Below the pieces are notes generated by a model. The model was not told the DNA's origin, did no database searches, and saw nothing but the letters and a program-made list of their open reading frames with translations. A stretch of DNA of 45,083 nucleotides from Paracoccaceae bacterium (GTDB lineage Bacteria > Pseudomonadota > Alphaproteobacteria > Rhodobacterales > Rhodobacteraceae), in the NCBI GenBank assembly GCA_026706985.1, contig JAPOXR010000027.1, positions 1 through 45,083 of the forward strand. The letters are read 5' to 3'. The translations under genes were made by a program, and so were the position numbers. This document shows positions 35,150 through 44,737 of this stretch, one piece after another. The number at the start of each line of letters is the position of its first letter. The stretch's first letter is position 1.

Positions 35150-36007
35150 ATGGCTGGTGACAGACTCATCATGCTCGGTACCAAGGGTGGTCCGCGCCTG
35201 ACCACCGGTTCCTCCTGGCCGACCTCGATGGTGCTGGAGGTTGCCGGACGGCCATACATTATCGATGCCGGGATGGGCGTCACCCGGCAATTTGTCGAGG
35301 CCGGCTACACGCTTCAGCAGGTTCATACAATCATTCTCACGCATCATCATTCGGACCACAATCTTGAGCTCGGCCCGCTGCTTCACACGGTTTGGGTGAG
35401 CAGCCGGTTCCGTGAAATCCGCGTGTATGGACCGCCGGGTCTGTTCAATCTTGTGGAGAAATTTCTTGCCTCACAGAGTTTCGATATCGGTATCCGGATC
35501 AGCGACGAAAAACTCGCGGATATCGCCGAGATGATCAAACCCTGTGAGTATACCGAGGGCAGGGTGTTCGCGGATGATCTGGTTGAAGTCACATCACTGC
35601 GGGTCCGGCACCCGCCGGTTGAGCATTGCTATGCCCTGAAATTCCGCTTTTCCGGGAAAACCGTGGTGATTTCATCGGACACGCGATATTTCCCGCCGCT
35701 CATGGAGTTCGCACGCGGTGCCGATATCCTCGTGCATGAGGTCATGCATCGGGAAGGAGTCGAGCGGATGTGCGCGCGGCTTTCCGAGGTCAAACCCAAT
35801 CTGCTTCAGCATATGATCGCCAGCCACACATTCGGCGATGATGTCGGCCGGATTGCAGAAGGGGCCGGCGTCGGGCATCTGGTTTTGAATCACTTCACCC
35901 CGAGTGACGAACCGGAAATCGATGCCGAGGCGTTTCAGCGCCTGGTCCGGCAGACATGGGGTGGAGAGTTGACAGTTCCCTGTGACCTGGCTGAAATCAG
36001 GCTTTAG
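35150..36007 (+). CDS. metallo-beta-lactamase-fold hydrolase, RNase Z/ElaC-like branch
   Basis: A 285-residue protein with the metal motif ILTHHHSDHNLE (HxHxDH). Further ligands are likely in VISSDTRYFPP, VHEVMH and MIASHTFGDD, with the final His in VLNHFTPSDEPE. Although the fold is like RNase Z, the long relatives of this type act on small molecules such as lactones or esters. Coupling to the monooxygenase upstream suggests hydrolysis of its product; this is inference. ATG at 35150. Confidence 0.83.
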   Translation: MAGDRLIMLGTKGGPRLTTGSSWPTSMVLEVAGRPYIIDAGMGVTRQFVEAGYTLQQVHTIILTHHHSDHNLELGPLLHTVWVSSRFREIRVYGPPGLFNLVEKFLASQSFDIGIRISDEKLADIAEMIKPCEYTEGRVFADDLVEVTSLRVRHPPVEHCYALKFRFSGKTVVISSDTRYFPPLMEFARGADILVHEVMHREGVERMCARLSEVKPNLLQHMIASHTFGDDVGRIAEGAGVGHLVLNHFTPSDEPEIDAEAFQRLVRQTWGGELTVPCDLAEIRL

Positions 36008-36065
36008 CCGCAATACTGTTGCTTTAAGCGACAATATTGCGCTTAGTTGTTACAGCGATCGCCGG

Positions 36066-36845
36066 TCACATCTTCCGTTCGATCATCATCTTTTTGATTT
36101 CCGCAATCGCCAGGGCGGGATTCAGCCCTTTCGGGCAGGTTTGCGAACAATTCAGAATTGTATGGCAGCGATAGAGTTTGAATGGATCCTCCAGATCATC
36201 AAGTCGGGAACCGGTGGCCTCGTCGCGGCTGTCAATGAGCCAGCGATAGGCATGCAGAAGCGCCGCCGGACCGAGATAGCGGTCACCGTTCCACCAGTAA
36301 CTCGGACAGGAGGCTGAACAGGAAGCGCACATCACGCATTCATACAGCCCGTCGAGTTTGCGCCTGTCGTCAATCGACTGCCGCCATTCGGATTTTGGTG
36401 CATTGGTCCGTGATTCCAGCCAAGGCATGATGGCGGCATGCTGGGCATAGAAATGGGTCAGATCGGGAACCAGATCCTTCACCACCGGCAGATGCGGCAA
36501 TGGGAAAATGCGCACCGCCCGTTTGACTTCGTCAATGCCCTTGATGCAGGCGAGCCCATTGCCGCCGTCGATATTCATGGCACAGGAGCCACAGATTCCC
36601 TCACGGCAGGAACGGCGGAATGTCAGCGTTGGATCGATTTCATTCTTGATCTTGATCAGGGCGTCGAGCACCATGGGTCCGGTGTCTTCGGCGTCAATGA
36701 AATAGGTGTCGATTCGCGGATTGTCGCCGTTGTCGGGATCCCAGCGATAAATTCGGAACTCACGAAGATCGCCCGCATTATCCGGCTTAGGCCAGGTCTT
36801 GCCGACCTTGATCCTGGAATTCTTCGGTAATGCGAGATCAACCAT
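36066..36845 (-). CDS. sdhB: succinate dehydrogenase iron-sulfur subunit
   Basis: A 259-residue subunit with three iron-sulfur sites: [2Fe-2S] [21 protein letters not shown], [4Fe-4S] [12 protein letters not shown] and [3Fe-4S] [17 protein letters not shown]. It passes electrons from SdhA to ubiquinone in the membrane complex. ATG at 36845; the gene starts 44 bases after the sdhA stop and ends the sdhCDAB operon. It is convergent with the hydrolase gene. Confidence 0.97.
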   Translation of the reverse strand: MVDLALPKNSRIKVGKTWPKPDNAGDLREFRIYRWDPDNGDNPRIDTYFIDAEDTGPMVLDALIKIKNEIDPTLTFRRSCREGICGSCAMNIDGGNGLACIKGIDEVKRAVRIFPLPHLPVVKDLVPDLTHFYAQHAAIMPWLESRTNAPKSEWRQSIDDRRKLDGLYECVMCASCSASCPSYWWNGDRYLGPAALLHAYRWLIDSRDEATGSRLDDLEDPFKLYRCHTILNCSQTCPKGLNPALAIAEIKKMMIERKM

Positions 36846-36889
36846 ATCGACTTATCCTTCCTGCCCGCTGAGATTGCAAACGGCGGTGG

Positions 36890-38695
36890 TCAGTAGACCC
36901 TCGCTTTGGGCTCAATCAGGCCCGGGTCGATTCCACCGGCATCGCTGTCGGTCAGCGGTTTCGTGTGCACCGGCCGGTAGGTGAGGCTGACCTCGCCAGC
37001 CTGCATCCATGCCAGGCTGTGCATTCTCCATCCGGCATCGTCGCGGTCCGGATAATCCTCATGCGCATGCGCCCCCCGGCTTTCTTTGCGGGCTTCGGCG
37101 GAAACCATGGTGGTCAGCGCATTAGCCAGCAAATTCGTCAATTCCAGCGTTTCCATGAGATCGGAATTCCAGATCATCGAACGGTCCATGACCGACAGGT
37201 CCGCCTCCGCATCGGCTACTGTCCGCATTTGGCGGACACCTTCGGCAAGCGATTCACTGCTGCGGAACACTGCGGCATATTCCTGCATCGTCCGCTGCAT
37301 CCGCAGCCGCAATTCGGACGTGGGTGTTTGGCCGGAAGCATGTCTCAAGCGGTCAAACCGTTCGATCGCGCCCTCGACAGAGGCCGGGTTCAGTTCCCGG
37401 TTCGGCTCCTCAGGATTGATGATCCGGCCAGCCCGGATTGCCGCGGCGCGGCCAAATACCACCAGATCCGTGAGTGAGTTTGATCCCAGCCGGTTGGCTC
37501 CATGGACGGAAGAGCAACCGGCTTCCCCGACCGCCATCAGCCCCGGCTGCACCGCATCCGGATCTTCCTCTGTCGGACACAGAGCCTCGCCCCAGTAATT
37601 GGTGGGTACGCCACCCATATTGAAATGCACGGTCGGCAGAACGGGAATCGGGCTCCGTGTGACATCGACACCGGCGAAAATCCGTGCCGATTCTGAAATT
37701 CCGGGCAATCTTTCCGCCAGAACTTCCGGCGGCAGATGATTGAGATGCAGATGCAGGTGATCGGCGCGCTCACCGACGCCACGTCCTTCACGGATTTCGA
37801 GCGTCATGCAGCGCGACACGACATCGCGGCTGGCAAGGTCTTTGTAGGTCGGTGCATAGCGCTCCATGAAACGCTCACCCTCGGAGTTGGTGAGATAACC
37901 GCCCTCGCCCCGTGCCCCCTCGGTGATGAGCACACCTGCGCCATACACGCCGGTGGGGTGAAACTGCACGAATTCCATATCCTGGACCGGTACACCGGCA
38001 CGCAGAGCCATACCGGCTCCGTCACCGGTACAGGCATGTGCGGAGGTGGCGGAAAAATAGGCGCGGCCGTAACCGCCCGTGGCCAGAACCACCATTTTCG
38101 CATTGAAACGGTGCAGCGTGCCGTCATCGAGCTTCCAGGCGATCAACCCTTGGCAGACGCCGTCTTCCGACATGATCAGATCTAGCGCGAAATACTCGAT
38201 GAAGAATTCCGCCTTCTGCTTGAGTGACTGACCATAAAGAGTGTGCAGAATGGCATGACCGGTCCGGTCGGCGGCGGCACAGGTCCGCTGTACCGGGGCC
38301 CCTTCGCCGAATTCAGTCGTATGGCCGCCGAAGGGGCGCTGGTAGATCTTTCCGTCTTCAGTGCGGCTGAAGGGAACACCGTAATGCTCCAACTCATACA
38401 CCGATTGCGGGGCTTCACGGACAAGATATTCCATCGCATCGACATCGCCGAGATAGTCTGAACCCTTCACCGTGTCATAGAGGTGCCAATGCCAATTGTC
38501 GGGTCCCATATTCGCCAGCGAGGCGGCGATGCCCCCCTGTGCCGCGACCGTGTGCGACCGTGTCGGAAACAGCTTGGTGACGCAGGCCGTTCTCAACCCC
38601 TGTTCCGCCATACCAAGTGTCGCCCGCAGCCCGGCGCCGCCGGCACCGACGACAACGACATCGTAGATGTGATCGGTGAACTCATAACTGCCCAT
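36890..38695 (-). CDS. sdhA: succinate dehydrogenase flavoprotein subunit
   Basis: A 601-residue catalytic subunit. The FAD Rossmann motif is [20 protein letters not shown], the covalent-FAD histidine is in [14 protein letters not shown], and active-site parts include [19 protein letters not shown] and [11 protein letters not shown]. It oxidises succinate to fumarate. I chose ATG at 38695 ([12 protein letters not shown]); a longer open frame to 39028 runs back over sdhD and is not real. Confidence 0.97.
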   Translation of the reverse strand: MGSYEFTDHIYDVVVVGAGGAGLRATLGMAEQGLRTACVTKLFPTRSHTVAAQGGIAASLANMGPDNWHWHLYDTVKGSDYLGDVDAMEYLVREAPQSVYELEHYGVPFSRTEDGKIYQRPFGGHTTEFGEGAPVQRTCAAADRTGHAILHTLYGQSLKQKAEFFIEYFALDLIMSEDGVCQGLIAWKLDDGTLHRFNAKMVVLATGGYGRAYFSATSAHACTGDGAGMALRAGVPVQDMEFVQFHPTGVYGAGVLITEGARGEGGYLTNSEGERFMERYAPTYKDLASRDVVSRCMTLEIREGRGVGERADHLHLHLNHLPPEVLAERLPGISESARIFAGVDVTRSPIPVLPTVHFNMGGVPTNYWGEALCPTEEDPDAVQPGLMAVGEAGCSSVHGANRLGSNSLTDLVVFGRAAAIRAGRIINPEEPNRELNPASVEGAIERFDRLRHASGQTPTSELRLRMQRTMQEYAAVFRSSESLAEGVRQMRTVADAEADLSVMDRSMIWNSDLMETLELTNLLANALTTMVSAEARKESRGAHAHEDYPDRDDAGWRMHSLAWMQAGEVSLTYRPVHTKPLTDSDAGGIDPGLIEPKARVY

Positions 38696-38709
38696 GCGGG
38701 AGTCCGGGA

Positions 38710-39096
38710 CTATCCGATTATGCCGAGTGACAGCCGAACAACGGCGAAAATACCGATTACGGCGAATGTCCAGCACAGCAGGATGTTCAACACGAAGCAG
38801 CCGGTTGCCAGCCTTTTGGAGTGCACATAGTCTTCGATGACCACCTGCAGCCCCTGTTGCAGATGATGAAACCCGGCAATCAGGAACAGCAGAGTCGATA
38901 CCGCGATGAACGGGTTGGCGAATGTTGCGGTGACGCTCTGGTGGCCGCCACCGAGCGACGAACCCATCGCGAACACGAAAATAAAGGTGAGTGGAATCAG
39001 AGCCACCGAGGTCAGGCGCTGAAACCACCAGTGACGGACACCGTCCTTGGCCGAGCCGAGACCTGCGACGCGGCTGAAATCAGTCCGGTAATTCAT
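38710..39096 (-). CDS. sdhD: succinate dehydrogenase membrane anchor subunit
   Basis: A 128-residue protein with three transmembrane segments. [19 protein letters not shown] carries the haem-b ligand histidine and the quinone-site Asp/Tyr. ATG at 39096 gives [19 protein letters not shown], the alphaproteobacterial start. It lies 11 bases after sdhC and 14 before sdhA. Confidence 0.93.
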   Translation of the reverse strand: MNYRTDFSRVAGLGSAKDGVRHWWFQRLTSVALIPLTFIFVFAMGSSLGGGHQSVTATFANPFIAVSTLLFLIAGFHHLQQGLQVVIEDYVHSKRLATGCFVLNILLCWTFAVIGIFAVVRLSLGIIG

Positions 39097-39107
39097 TCCG
39101 TTCCGAC

Positions 39108-39482
39108 TCACAGGACAACCAATGTGCCGGCGGTGAGAATAAAGGCGGCTGCAAGTCCGGCCCATCCGGAAATCCGCACATTGGAGTCCTCAAATCCATG
39201 TCCCGAATCCCAGACAAGGTGACGGATTCCGTTGCAACAGTGATACCACAGGGCAGCCAGCGATCCGGTGAGAACCAGATCGCCGAGGAAGGAAGTCAGG
39301 ATGCCATCGACAGTATGAAAATATTCAGCGGAAATGGATGCGGCGAGCAGCCACCAGACGGCAAGCACTGCCCCGACAGTGAGACCGATACCGGTCACAC
39401 GGTGCAGAATTGACATGATTGCGTTCAGTGGCCAGCGGTAAATCGTGGCATGCGGAGAAAGTGGTCTCTCATGCACTACCAT
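39108..39482 (-). CDS. sdhC: succinate dehydrogenase cytochrome b556 subunit
   Basis: A 124-residue membrane subunit. RPLSPHATIYRWPLNAIMS and SILHRVTGIGL carry quinone-site and haem-ligand residues, and the C-terminal NGIRHLVWDSGHGFED is typical. ATG at 39482 with GGGGA upstream is chosen over a frame starting at 39509. It heads the sdh operon. A possible -35 (TTGACT, minus strand, 39558-39553) lies about 70 bases upstream, but no matching -10 is clear. Confidence 0.94.
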   Translation of the reverse strand: MVVHERPLSPHATIYRWPLNAIMSILHRVTGIGLTVGAVLAVWWLLAASISAEYFHTVDGILTSFLGDLVLTGSLAALWYHCCNGIRHLVWDSGHGFEDSNVRISGWAGLAAAFILTAGTLVVL

Positions 39483-40065
39483 TGCCAATCCCCAATCACA
39501 CCGTGTCATCGGCGGGTTGGCGCGGAGTCTAGCGATATTCCGGTCTATTGAAAGTCAATTCTGGTATCCTGCAGCCGCCACCTTGGCCGAAGTCTACCGC
39601 GCGGGCGGCCAAATGAAGTTGTCTGCCGTGCATGCGTATGGCTGAAAACATCCTCCCGCAGGTTCGGAAAACCGGACTGCCGGCATTAACCAGGCTTGGT
39701 TTGAATTGAGGAATGCGCCGGTACAAGGGGTTCAAACTCACACTGTTCCGGGTTACACTTTGTCTTTATGGGATCGGGCTTCTGCATTTGTGTATGTCTT
39801 TGTAACCATTTACAAATATAACAGAATTCTACCCCATGTACAACCCTGTGGTGCAATTTACGGGTTAGCTCTGGCAGGGTGCCGCACTTGAATTCAAAAA
39901 GGCGCGCATGCCGCTGGCCAGCCCGGTGACTGGCGGCCGCTGGACGGCTGAGGTTGTCAAGACCTTTGTCTTCCAGGGAATGCAGGCGGTGGCATGAGTC
40001 AGGGGCGGCTGGGCCTGTTTCGGAAATCCGGGCCGTGTGCCAAAGTCCGGGAGAGCTTGGCGCGC
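39483..40065. other. A+T-rich gap between sdhC and the RM gene
   Basis: About 580 bases without a convincing gene. It should hold the sdh promoter at its left side. The middle (39770-39880) is much richer in A+T than its surroundings and contains an 18-base dyad (listed separately). A 29-codon frame at 39907-39996 ending FVFQGMQAVA could be gene debris. It marks the left boundary of the accessory right end. Confidence 0.5.
39799..39816. promoter_or_regulatory. perfect 7-4-7 dyad, possible operator
   Basis: TTTGTAA-CCAT-TTACAAA is a perfect inverted repeat in the A+T-rich gap, about 320 bases upstream of sdhC. It has the form of a dimeric repressor site, but I cannot name the regulator or which gene it serves. 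Confidence 0.35.
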
Positions 40066-43002
40066 TCAACTGTCCAGGTTAAGCGCCAGCAGATTCCGCA
40101 ATGCGTCCTCCCCGGAAATCTCCGCGTCCCACCCGTATGCCGCGGCAACGGCGGCGTCGAGTCCGGCATGGGCATCAGCAAGCCAACGCGGGCGGGCATT
40201 GTAGAGATTGGTCAGCGTGCGCGCCTTGAGTGCCGCCGAGGCGGCCTCATCCCGGGGAACCGGCCTCTTCGGATAGCCCGGCGCCGGTTCGTCTTCCCAC
40301 GCCACCCACTCCGGCGGGTTGAGCCAGCGGTCGCGCCGCTCGACCAGGCGGCGGGCCGCTTCGGCGATGGCAGCGGCGCGCGGGTCGCCGGCATAGGCGG
40401 CGGCCGGGATGTCCGGAGTCAGGCCTTCCGGGAAGGGGAAGGTCTCGAAGGTCGTGGTCGGCGTGTAGCGCGGATCGTTGCCCTTGCCGAGCCACGTCCC
40501 GAGCCGCAGCGACCATGCCTCGTGAAAGCGGCTGTGCAGGATGCCGAACATTGTGTCGTCGTCGCGGGCGATGGCAATTGTCGCGCTGTCCGGACAAACG
40601 CCAGCATCGCACCATACGAACAAGCGATGCTTGGCGACACGGGGCGTGGCGATGAAGCGAGGCAGGCCGTCGAGGGCGCGCCGCAAATTCGGTCGCGGGC
40701 GATGGTGCAACCACCACTCACGGCGTCTTTCAGTGTCACGTTGCAATTTCCATGTTGGCCTGACCTTCTCATGAACCCAGAGGAAGGGTTCTTCGTATAG
40801 AGCCGCAGCTTCAACCGGCATCTCAAGCCCGAAATCGACGATCCATTTTCCCGCAGGGCGGCGGGTCAGATCCATACCGTTGACCCAGGGTTTCAGAACA
40901 TCGGAATTCGGCCGGCCGTTCGGATTGGCCGGAAGGCCGAGCCACTTCCGAGCGAGATCGCCCGGTATGTCGAACGGGCCGCCCTTGGTGTCGCCCATGA
41001 ATGCAGCGCCGGTGTTCTTCGGGATGCGCTTTGTCCCGGTCAGGTCGATCCCGGCTTCGCCGCGCCTGGCCGTGAGGTCGGCATGGATTTCATCGGCGGG
41101 CTCGCCGTCCAGGTGCGCGGCCGGCCTGTGCGCGTCGTCCGCGCCCGAGAAACAGACCAGTGACACCCGCACGGCCGCGCCGTCGATCACCCACGGCTCA
41201 TCTGACCAAGCGTTGAAGATCGGGCGTCCTTCGGTCGCCGCTTGCAGGGCCCGGCGGTTGGCGCCGCCGCGTATCGAGTTCGTGGCAACCAGGCCGACCC
41301 GCGTCGCCTGACCTGCCTTGACTTGCGCGCCCGCCTTCACGAACCAGTAGCAGACGAGATCCGCCTCGCGAGGCACGCGGCCCTGCCACGCCGCGAACAT
41401 CCGCGAGACGTAGTCCTCGCCGAGCTCGCCGATCAGCAGCTTGCCGCCTAGAAACGGCGGGTTGCCGATCACGGCATCGGCCTCCGGCCAGTCCGGTTCT
41501 CTTCCATCGGGCGCGAGGATGGCATCCCGGCATTCGATGGTGTCGAGCGGCTTGAGAACAGGATTCGTCGAATTGCCGAATCCGTTGCGCCGCATCCACT
41601 GGATTTCGCCGATCCACACCGACACGCGCGCAAGCTCCGCCGCGTAGGCGTTGATCTCGATGCCTTTCACGTTCGCCGGACCGACCGCCGGGAAGCTGCG
41701 GGGAAGGTCAAGCGCTTCCGCTTCCAACTGGACCCGGTGCTCGATGTCCTTGAGCGCGCGCAGCGCGAGATAGAGGAAGTTCCCGGACCCGCAGGCCGGA
41801 TCGAGCACGGTGAATTTGCGCAGCCGTTCGAGGAAGACGTGCAACGTCCGGTTCGCCTGCCGCCGGAGCCGGGTCCGCGCCGACGGCGAGCCCGCCGCGT
41901 CAGCACGCTCGACCGCGGCCGAGATTTCGGCCTTCACCGCCTCCCATTCCGCCAGCAGCGGACGGACGACGACCGGCTCGATAATCCGCATGATCTTGTC
42001 GCGGTCCGTGTAGTGCGCCCCCAGCTGCGAACGCTTGTCCGGATCGAGGCCGCGCTCGAACAGCGTGCCGAGGATCGAGGGGTCGATCTCCGACCAGTCG
42101 AGCGCCGCCGCCTTCAGCGCTGTGTCAATCCCCTCTTGGCCGAGCGGCAGCGCCGTGTCGTCGCCTTCCTTGAACAGCCCGCCGTTGAACCACGCCACCG
42201 GCTCGAATCCGATCCTCCCGCCGGTGGACATCGCGCCGAACAGGTCGCTCGCCAAGCCGGCGAAATCCGCCGGCTGCAGGCGGGCTTGTTTGAGCATCCG
42301 CGTGAACATGCTGTCGGGAAGCAGGCCCACATCCTCGGCGAACATGCAGAACACCAGCCGGTTGACGAATTGCGCCACCGTCTGCGGATCGTGGCCTTGA
42401 TCCCGCAAGCCCTGGGCAAGCTCCGAGAAGGTAGCCGCCGCGCGCTCTGTTACGGCCTGCCGCGTCTCCCCCGGCCGCAGCCGCTCCGGGTCCGACATGG
42501 CCCATTTCAGTTTGTCGCGGACCGCCCCGTCGGCGAGCTCGCCGAGCGTGAACTCGTGCGTCTCGCTGACGCTGTTCGTCCAGTTGGTGCGGATGCGGAA
42601 CCGCGCCATGTCGGAGACGATCAGCAGCGGCGGGTTCTCCAGCGCAAGCGCGTACTGCCGCAGCTGGTTGAACGCCGCGCCGAGATCAGCGCGGGGCCCC
42701 TTGTACTCCCAGGCGAAGCAGCCGCGCTTCCACACGTCAGCCCAGCCGTCGCCGCCGCCGTCCTTCCGCGCGCCGCGCTCGAAGCAATACCACTCCCCCG
42801 CCGGGTCCGCCTCGGCCGGCGTCGGCTCGCCGAGCAGACGGCACAGGTCGATGAAGTGCTCCTGCGACGCCGACCGCTCTTTCAACTCCGACGCCCGCCA
42901 CTTGCCGATGAACGCGCCCGGCGTCACGGCGTCGAACCCGCACGCGGTCGGCGATGTCGACGCTTCAATCGTTCGTGCGATGCTGAACGGATCATCCGGC
43001 AA
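40066..43002 (-). CDS. MmeI-like single-chain restriction-modification enzyme (type IIL/IIG)
   Basis: A 978-residue protein in the MmeI layout. The N-terminal nuclease motif is D89-x9-E99-x-K101 (DVWKRGCFAWEYK). A helical connector follows (PDSMFTRMLKQARLQ; LGTLFERGLDPDKRSQLGAH). The adenine methyltransferase has motif I DPACGSGNFLYLAL near residue 400 and motif IV NPPF near 513. A target-recognition region follows (SDVLKPWVNGMDLTRRPAGK), then a C-terminal helical part. MmeI relatives bind, methylate and cut with one polypeptide. The start is a TTG with AGGA upstream. Codon use is more GC-rich than in the sdh genes, suggesting transfer. A BREX-like stand-alone methyltransferase is the alternative, but the nuclease motif argues against it. 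Confidence 0.88.
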   Translation of the reverse strand: MPDDPFSIARTIEASTSPTACGFDAVTPGAFIGKWRASELKERSASQEHFIDLCRLLGEPTPAEADPAGEWYCFERGARKDGGGDGWADVWKRGCFAWEYKGPRADLGAAFNQLRQYALALENPPLLIVSDMARFRIRTNWTNSVSETHEFTLGELADGAVRDKLKWAMSDPERLRPGETRQAVTERAAATFSELAQGLRDQGHDPQTVAQFVNRLVFCMFAEDVGLLPDSMFTRMLKQARLQPADFAGLASDLFGAMSTGGRIGFEPVAWFNGGLFKEGDDTALPLGQEGIDTALKAAALDWSEIDPSILGTLFERGLDPDKRSQLGAHYTDRDKIMRIIEPVVVRPLLAEWEAVKAEISAAVERADAAGSPSARTRLRRQANRTLHVFLERLRKFTVLDPACGSGNFLYLALRALKDIEHRVQLEAEALDLPRSFPAVGPANVKGIEINAYAAELARVSVWIGEIQWMRRNGFGNSTNPVLKPLDTIECRDAILAPDGREPDWPEADAVIGNPPFLGGKLLIGELGEDYVSRMFAAWQGRVPREADLVCYWFVKAGAQVKAGQATRVGLVATNSIRGGANRRALQAATEGRPIFNAWSDEPWVIDGAAVRVSLVCFSGADDAHRPAAHLDGEPADEIHADLTARRGEAGIDLTGTKRIPKNTGAAFMGDTKGGPFDIPGDLARKWLGLPANPNGRPNSDVLKPWVNGMDLTRRPAGKWIVDFGLEMPVEAAALYEEPFLWVHEKVRPTWKLQRDTERRREWWLHHRPRPNLRRALDGLPRFIATPRVAKHRLFVWCDAGVCPDSATIAIARDDDTMFGILHSRFHEAWSLRLGTWLGKGNDPRYTPTTTFETFPFPEGLTPDIPAAAYAGDPRAAAIAEAARRLVERRDRWLNPPEWVAWEDEPAPGYPKRPVPRDEAASAALKARTLTNLYNARPRWLADAHAGLDAAVAAAYGWDAEISGEDALRNLLALNLDS

Positions 43003-43160
43003 TGCTTCCTGTTTCCGTCCCGTTCAAATCACCATGCAGTCGCCGGACGCGAGTGACAAGCACGGTGCCCGGCTGCGGTCGATCATCACGGATGCGGCGG
43101 CGAAGCGTCCAGCGTCGAACCGTTCCCGGCGACCGTGCCGGTGCGTGTGATGTGAGAAAG

Positions 43161-43179
43161 CCGCTTCCGAAGGAAGCGG
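43161..43179 (-). terminator. hairpin followed by T-rich run, possible terminator
   Basis: CCGCTTCC (43161-43168) pairs perfectly with GGAAGCGG (43172-43179) around three bases. On the minus strand CTTTCT follows, giving a terminator-like shape. It would stop transcripts coming from the gene remnant at 43304-43880 before they reach the RM gene, whose promoter then lies between 43003 and 43160. Confidence 0.45.
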
Positions 43180-43303
43180 GCATGACCTTGTGCGCAGCAC
43201 TCCGTTTCCTGTTTGCCACGCTACTGCCTTGAAGGATTGGAGCCCTCGTGGCGTTTGAACGAAACGACCGGGCTGCAGTCTCCGAGCACGTTCCGCATCG
43301 CCT

Positions 43304-43880
43304 TCAGGCGGCGGAGGTAACAAGAACGAGCGACGCGCAAACCGGTGAGCCCATCTCGCATACACCGGACACGATGGAACCCGAAGCGACGGCACCGATG
43401 ATAACCCATCCCGCGGCCGCGAGCCAGCTGCGCGGCGAGTCCCCTCGGTGCCAGGGGTCGCTCTCCGGCTCGTTGTCCTTGGCGCGCATGGAAGCGGCCG
43501 CCATGGCGGTCCAAGCCTCCCGGTCGTATCCAAGTTTTCGGTTCAGCTTGTCGCAGATGGCGAGAGCGTTGTCGAGATCGAGCGCGATCAGCGCGGTCGG
43601 GACATGCCCGGCGAGTCCTTCGATGACGATGCGGATCTGCTTGCTCGGAACTTGTTGTAAACAAACAGGAATTTAGCGTCTTCTTGCATCGCTGATCTGA
43701 AGTCGGGGAGCATCGACGATGCGTTCGTCGTGATACCGGCATACCCTTGAGCGGCCGCGGTCGCTAGAAGCGCACCCTCGACCGAGGAGACCCCGACCCC
43801 CTGGTGCGCCCCTTTGGCCACGTTACGCGGGAGCCCGCGGTTTGCGAGCGATCTGACGGCCTCCTCAACTCTTCGGATTC
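43304..43880 (-). pseudogene. frameshifted, 5'-truncated gene of unknown function
   Basis: Two minus-strand frames join into one protein-like sequence. From about 43880 the frame reads RRVEEAVRSLANRGLPRNV, then GALLATAAAQGYAGITTNAS and QEDAKFLFVYNK, ending at a TGA near 43591. From about 43645 a second frame reads KQIRIVIEGLAGHVPTALIA, then LDNALAICDKLNRKLGYDRE and AWTAMAAASMR, ending at 43304 after a hydrophobic stretch (AAGWVIIGAVASGSIVSGV). There is no clear start, and a shift lies near 43640. I do not recognise the family. It is the same strand as the RM gene and may be debris from a mobile element. Confidence 0.4.
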
Positions 43881-43986
43881 AGTGTTGTCGTTGCCGCATT
43901 CGAAAACTGTCCTCCCCGCAGTTCGCTGGCGGTGCCCTGAGAGTCCGACACTTTCTGTTCGATCATTTGATGGAGGGTTTTCGCCC

Positions 43987-44373
43987 ATGCTCCGGCTTCT
44001 CACGGTCGCGTCCGTTCTTGGCGCTTTGGTCATTTCCGGCGTGGCCTCGGCTGGCGATGCCGCGAAGGGGGAGCAGCTCTTCCAGAGGTGCAAGGCGTGT
44101 CACTCCGTCGGAGAAGGAGAGAATGACGGGATTGGTCCCAACCTCTGGGGCGTGTTCGAATCGGTACTGGGGACCAACCGCCCGGACTACAGGTATTCTA
44201 GGGGCCTGAAGGCACTTGGCGAGGAAGGCAAGACTTGGACCAACGAGCTAATGGACGCCTTTATTGCCAATCCGAGGCAGGTTGTTGCCCGCTCCAGGAT
44301 GATTTTCCCTAGCCTGAACGACCCTGATGATCGCGCCGATGTCATCGCATATCTGAGGCAGTTCGGCGGTTAG
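43987..44373 (+). CDS. small exported class I cytochrome c
   Basis: A 128-residue protein. The signal peptide MLRLLTVASVLGALVISGVA precedes a c-type haem site, CKACH, near residue 37 of the precursor. The distal methionine is probably in RSRMIFPSLND, and the C-terminal helix DDRADVIAYLRQFGG is typical of cytochrome c2/c550. It carries electrons in the periplasm; partners are not evident. ATG at 43987 has GGAGGG about nine bases upstream. A frame extending back to 43804 is not needed. Its neighbours are gene debris and an IS110 element. Confidence 0.88.
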   Translation: MLRLLTVASVLGALVISGVASAGDAAKGEQLFQRCKACHSVGEGENDGIGPNLWGVFESVLGTNRPDYRYSRGLKALGEEGKTWTNELMDAFIANPRQVVARSRMIFPSLNDPDDRADVIAYLRQFGG

Positions 44374-44439
44374 TCGGCCGGATTGTTGGGAGCCTCGGAC
44401 CGTCCATTCCCCCCTGTACCTCTTTCGGCGGCTTGGCGG

Positions 44440-44737
44440 TTTTGGAGCGTACCGTCCACTGGCTCCACCGGAGCGCGTAGCGCGGAGGGGGAGCCAGTGG
44501 ACGGGTGCAGTGCACCGAAGCTTCCTGCCATTGTGAGTTTCCGTCCATCACGGACGGGGCGAGCCAAGGGGCCGGGAGCAACCAAGCGCCCCCTGTGCTG
44601 TGAGCACCTGGGGGGGACCTGTGCCTCGGTCTCTGGCCACGATGGACGCCCAGTGGGGAGTGTGCGCCTCGAGCGCCAGTACAGGGACCGGAGGGCATCG
44701 TGGCGGTCCGTTGGGACCAGATCCCGAAAGGAATGCC
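44440..44737 (+). ncRNA. candidate IS110 bridge RNA region
   Basis: Between the cytochrome c stop and the transposase ATG, several stable hairpins follow in order: a 15-base perfect pair at 44452-44466/44490-44504, GGTGC/GCACC at 44504-44516, CCGTCC/GGACGG at 44541-44557, a bulged stem at 44589-44614 (CCCCC, GTGCT / AGCAC, GGGGG), and GGTCC/GGACC at 44705-44718. IS110-group elements are known to encode a guide (bridge) RNA in this leader that pairs with target and donor DNA. The RNA's limits and its guide loops are not determined here. Confidence 0.5.
44452..44504 (+). repeat. 15-base perfect inverted repeat in the IS110 leader
   Basis: CCGTCCACTGGCTCC (44452-44466) and its exact reverse complement (44490-44504) flank a 23-base loop that itself contains GCGC-GTA-GCGC. 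The result is a long two-part stem, the strongest structure in the leader. Confidence 0.8.

Noticed and set aside
39907-39996. 29-codon frame ending FVFQGMQAVA
   Set aside because: Too short, no ribosome-binding site, no family recognised.
41737-43056. 439-codon plus-strand open frame opposite the RM gene
   Set aside because: Arg-rich antisense shadow in high-GC DNA; the minus-strand frame has clear catalytic motifs.
43221-43250. minus-strand GAGGGCTCCAATCCTTC as a tRNA T-arm or attachment site
   Set aside because: The T-loop consensus is not met and no acceptor, D or anticodon stem could be built upstream.
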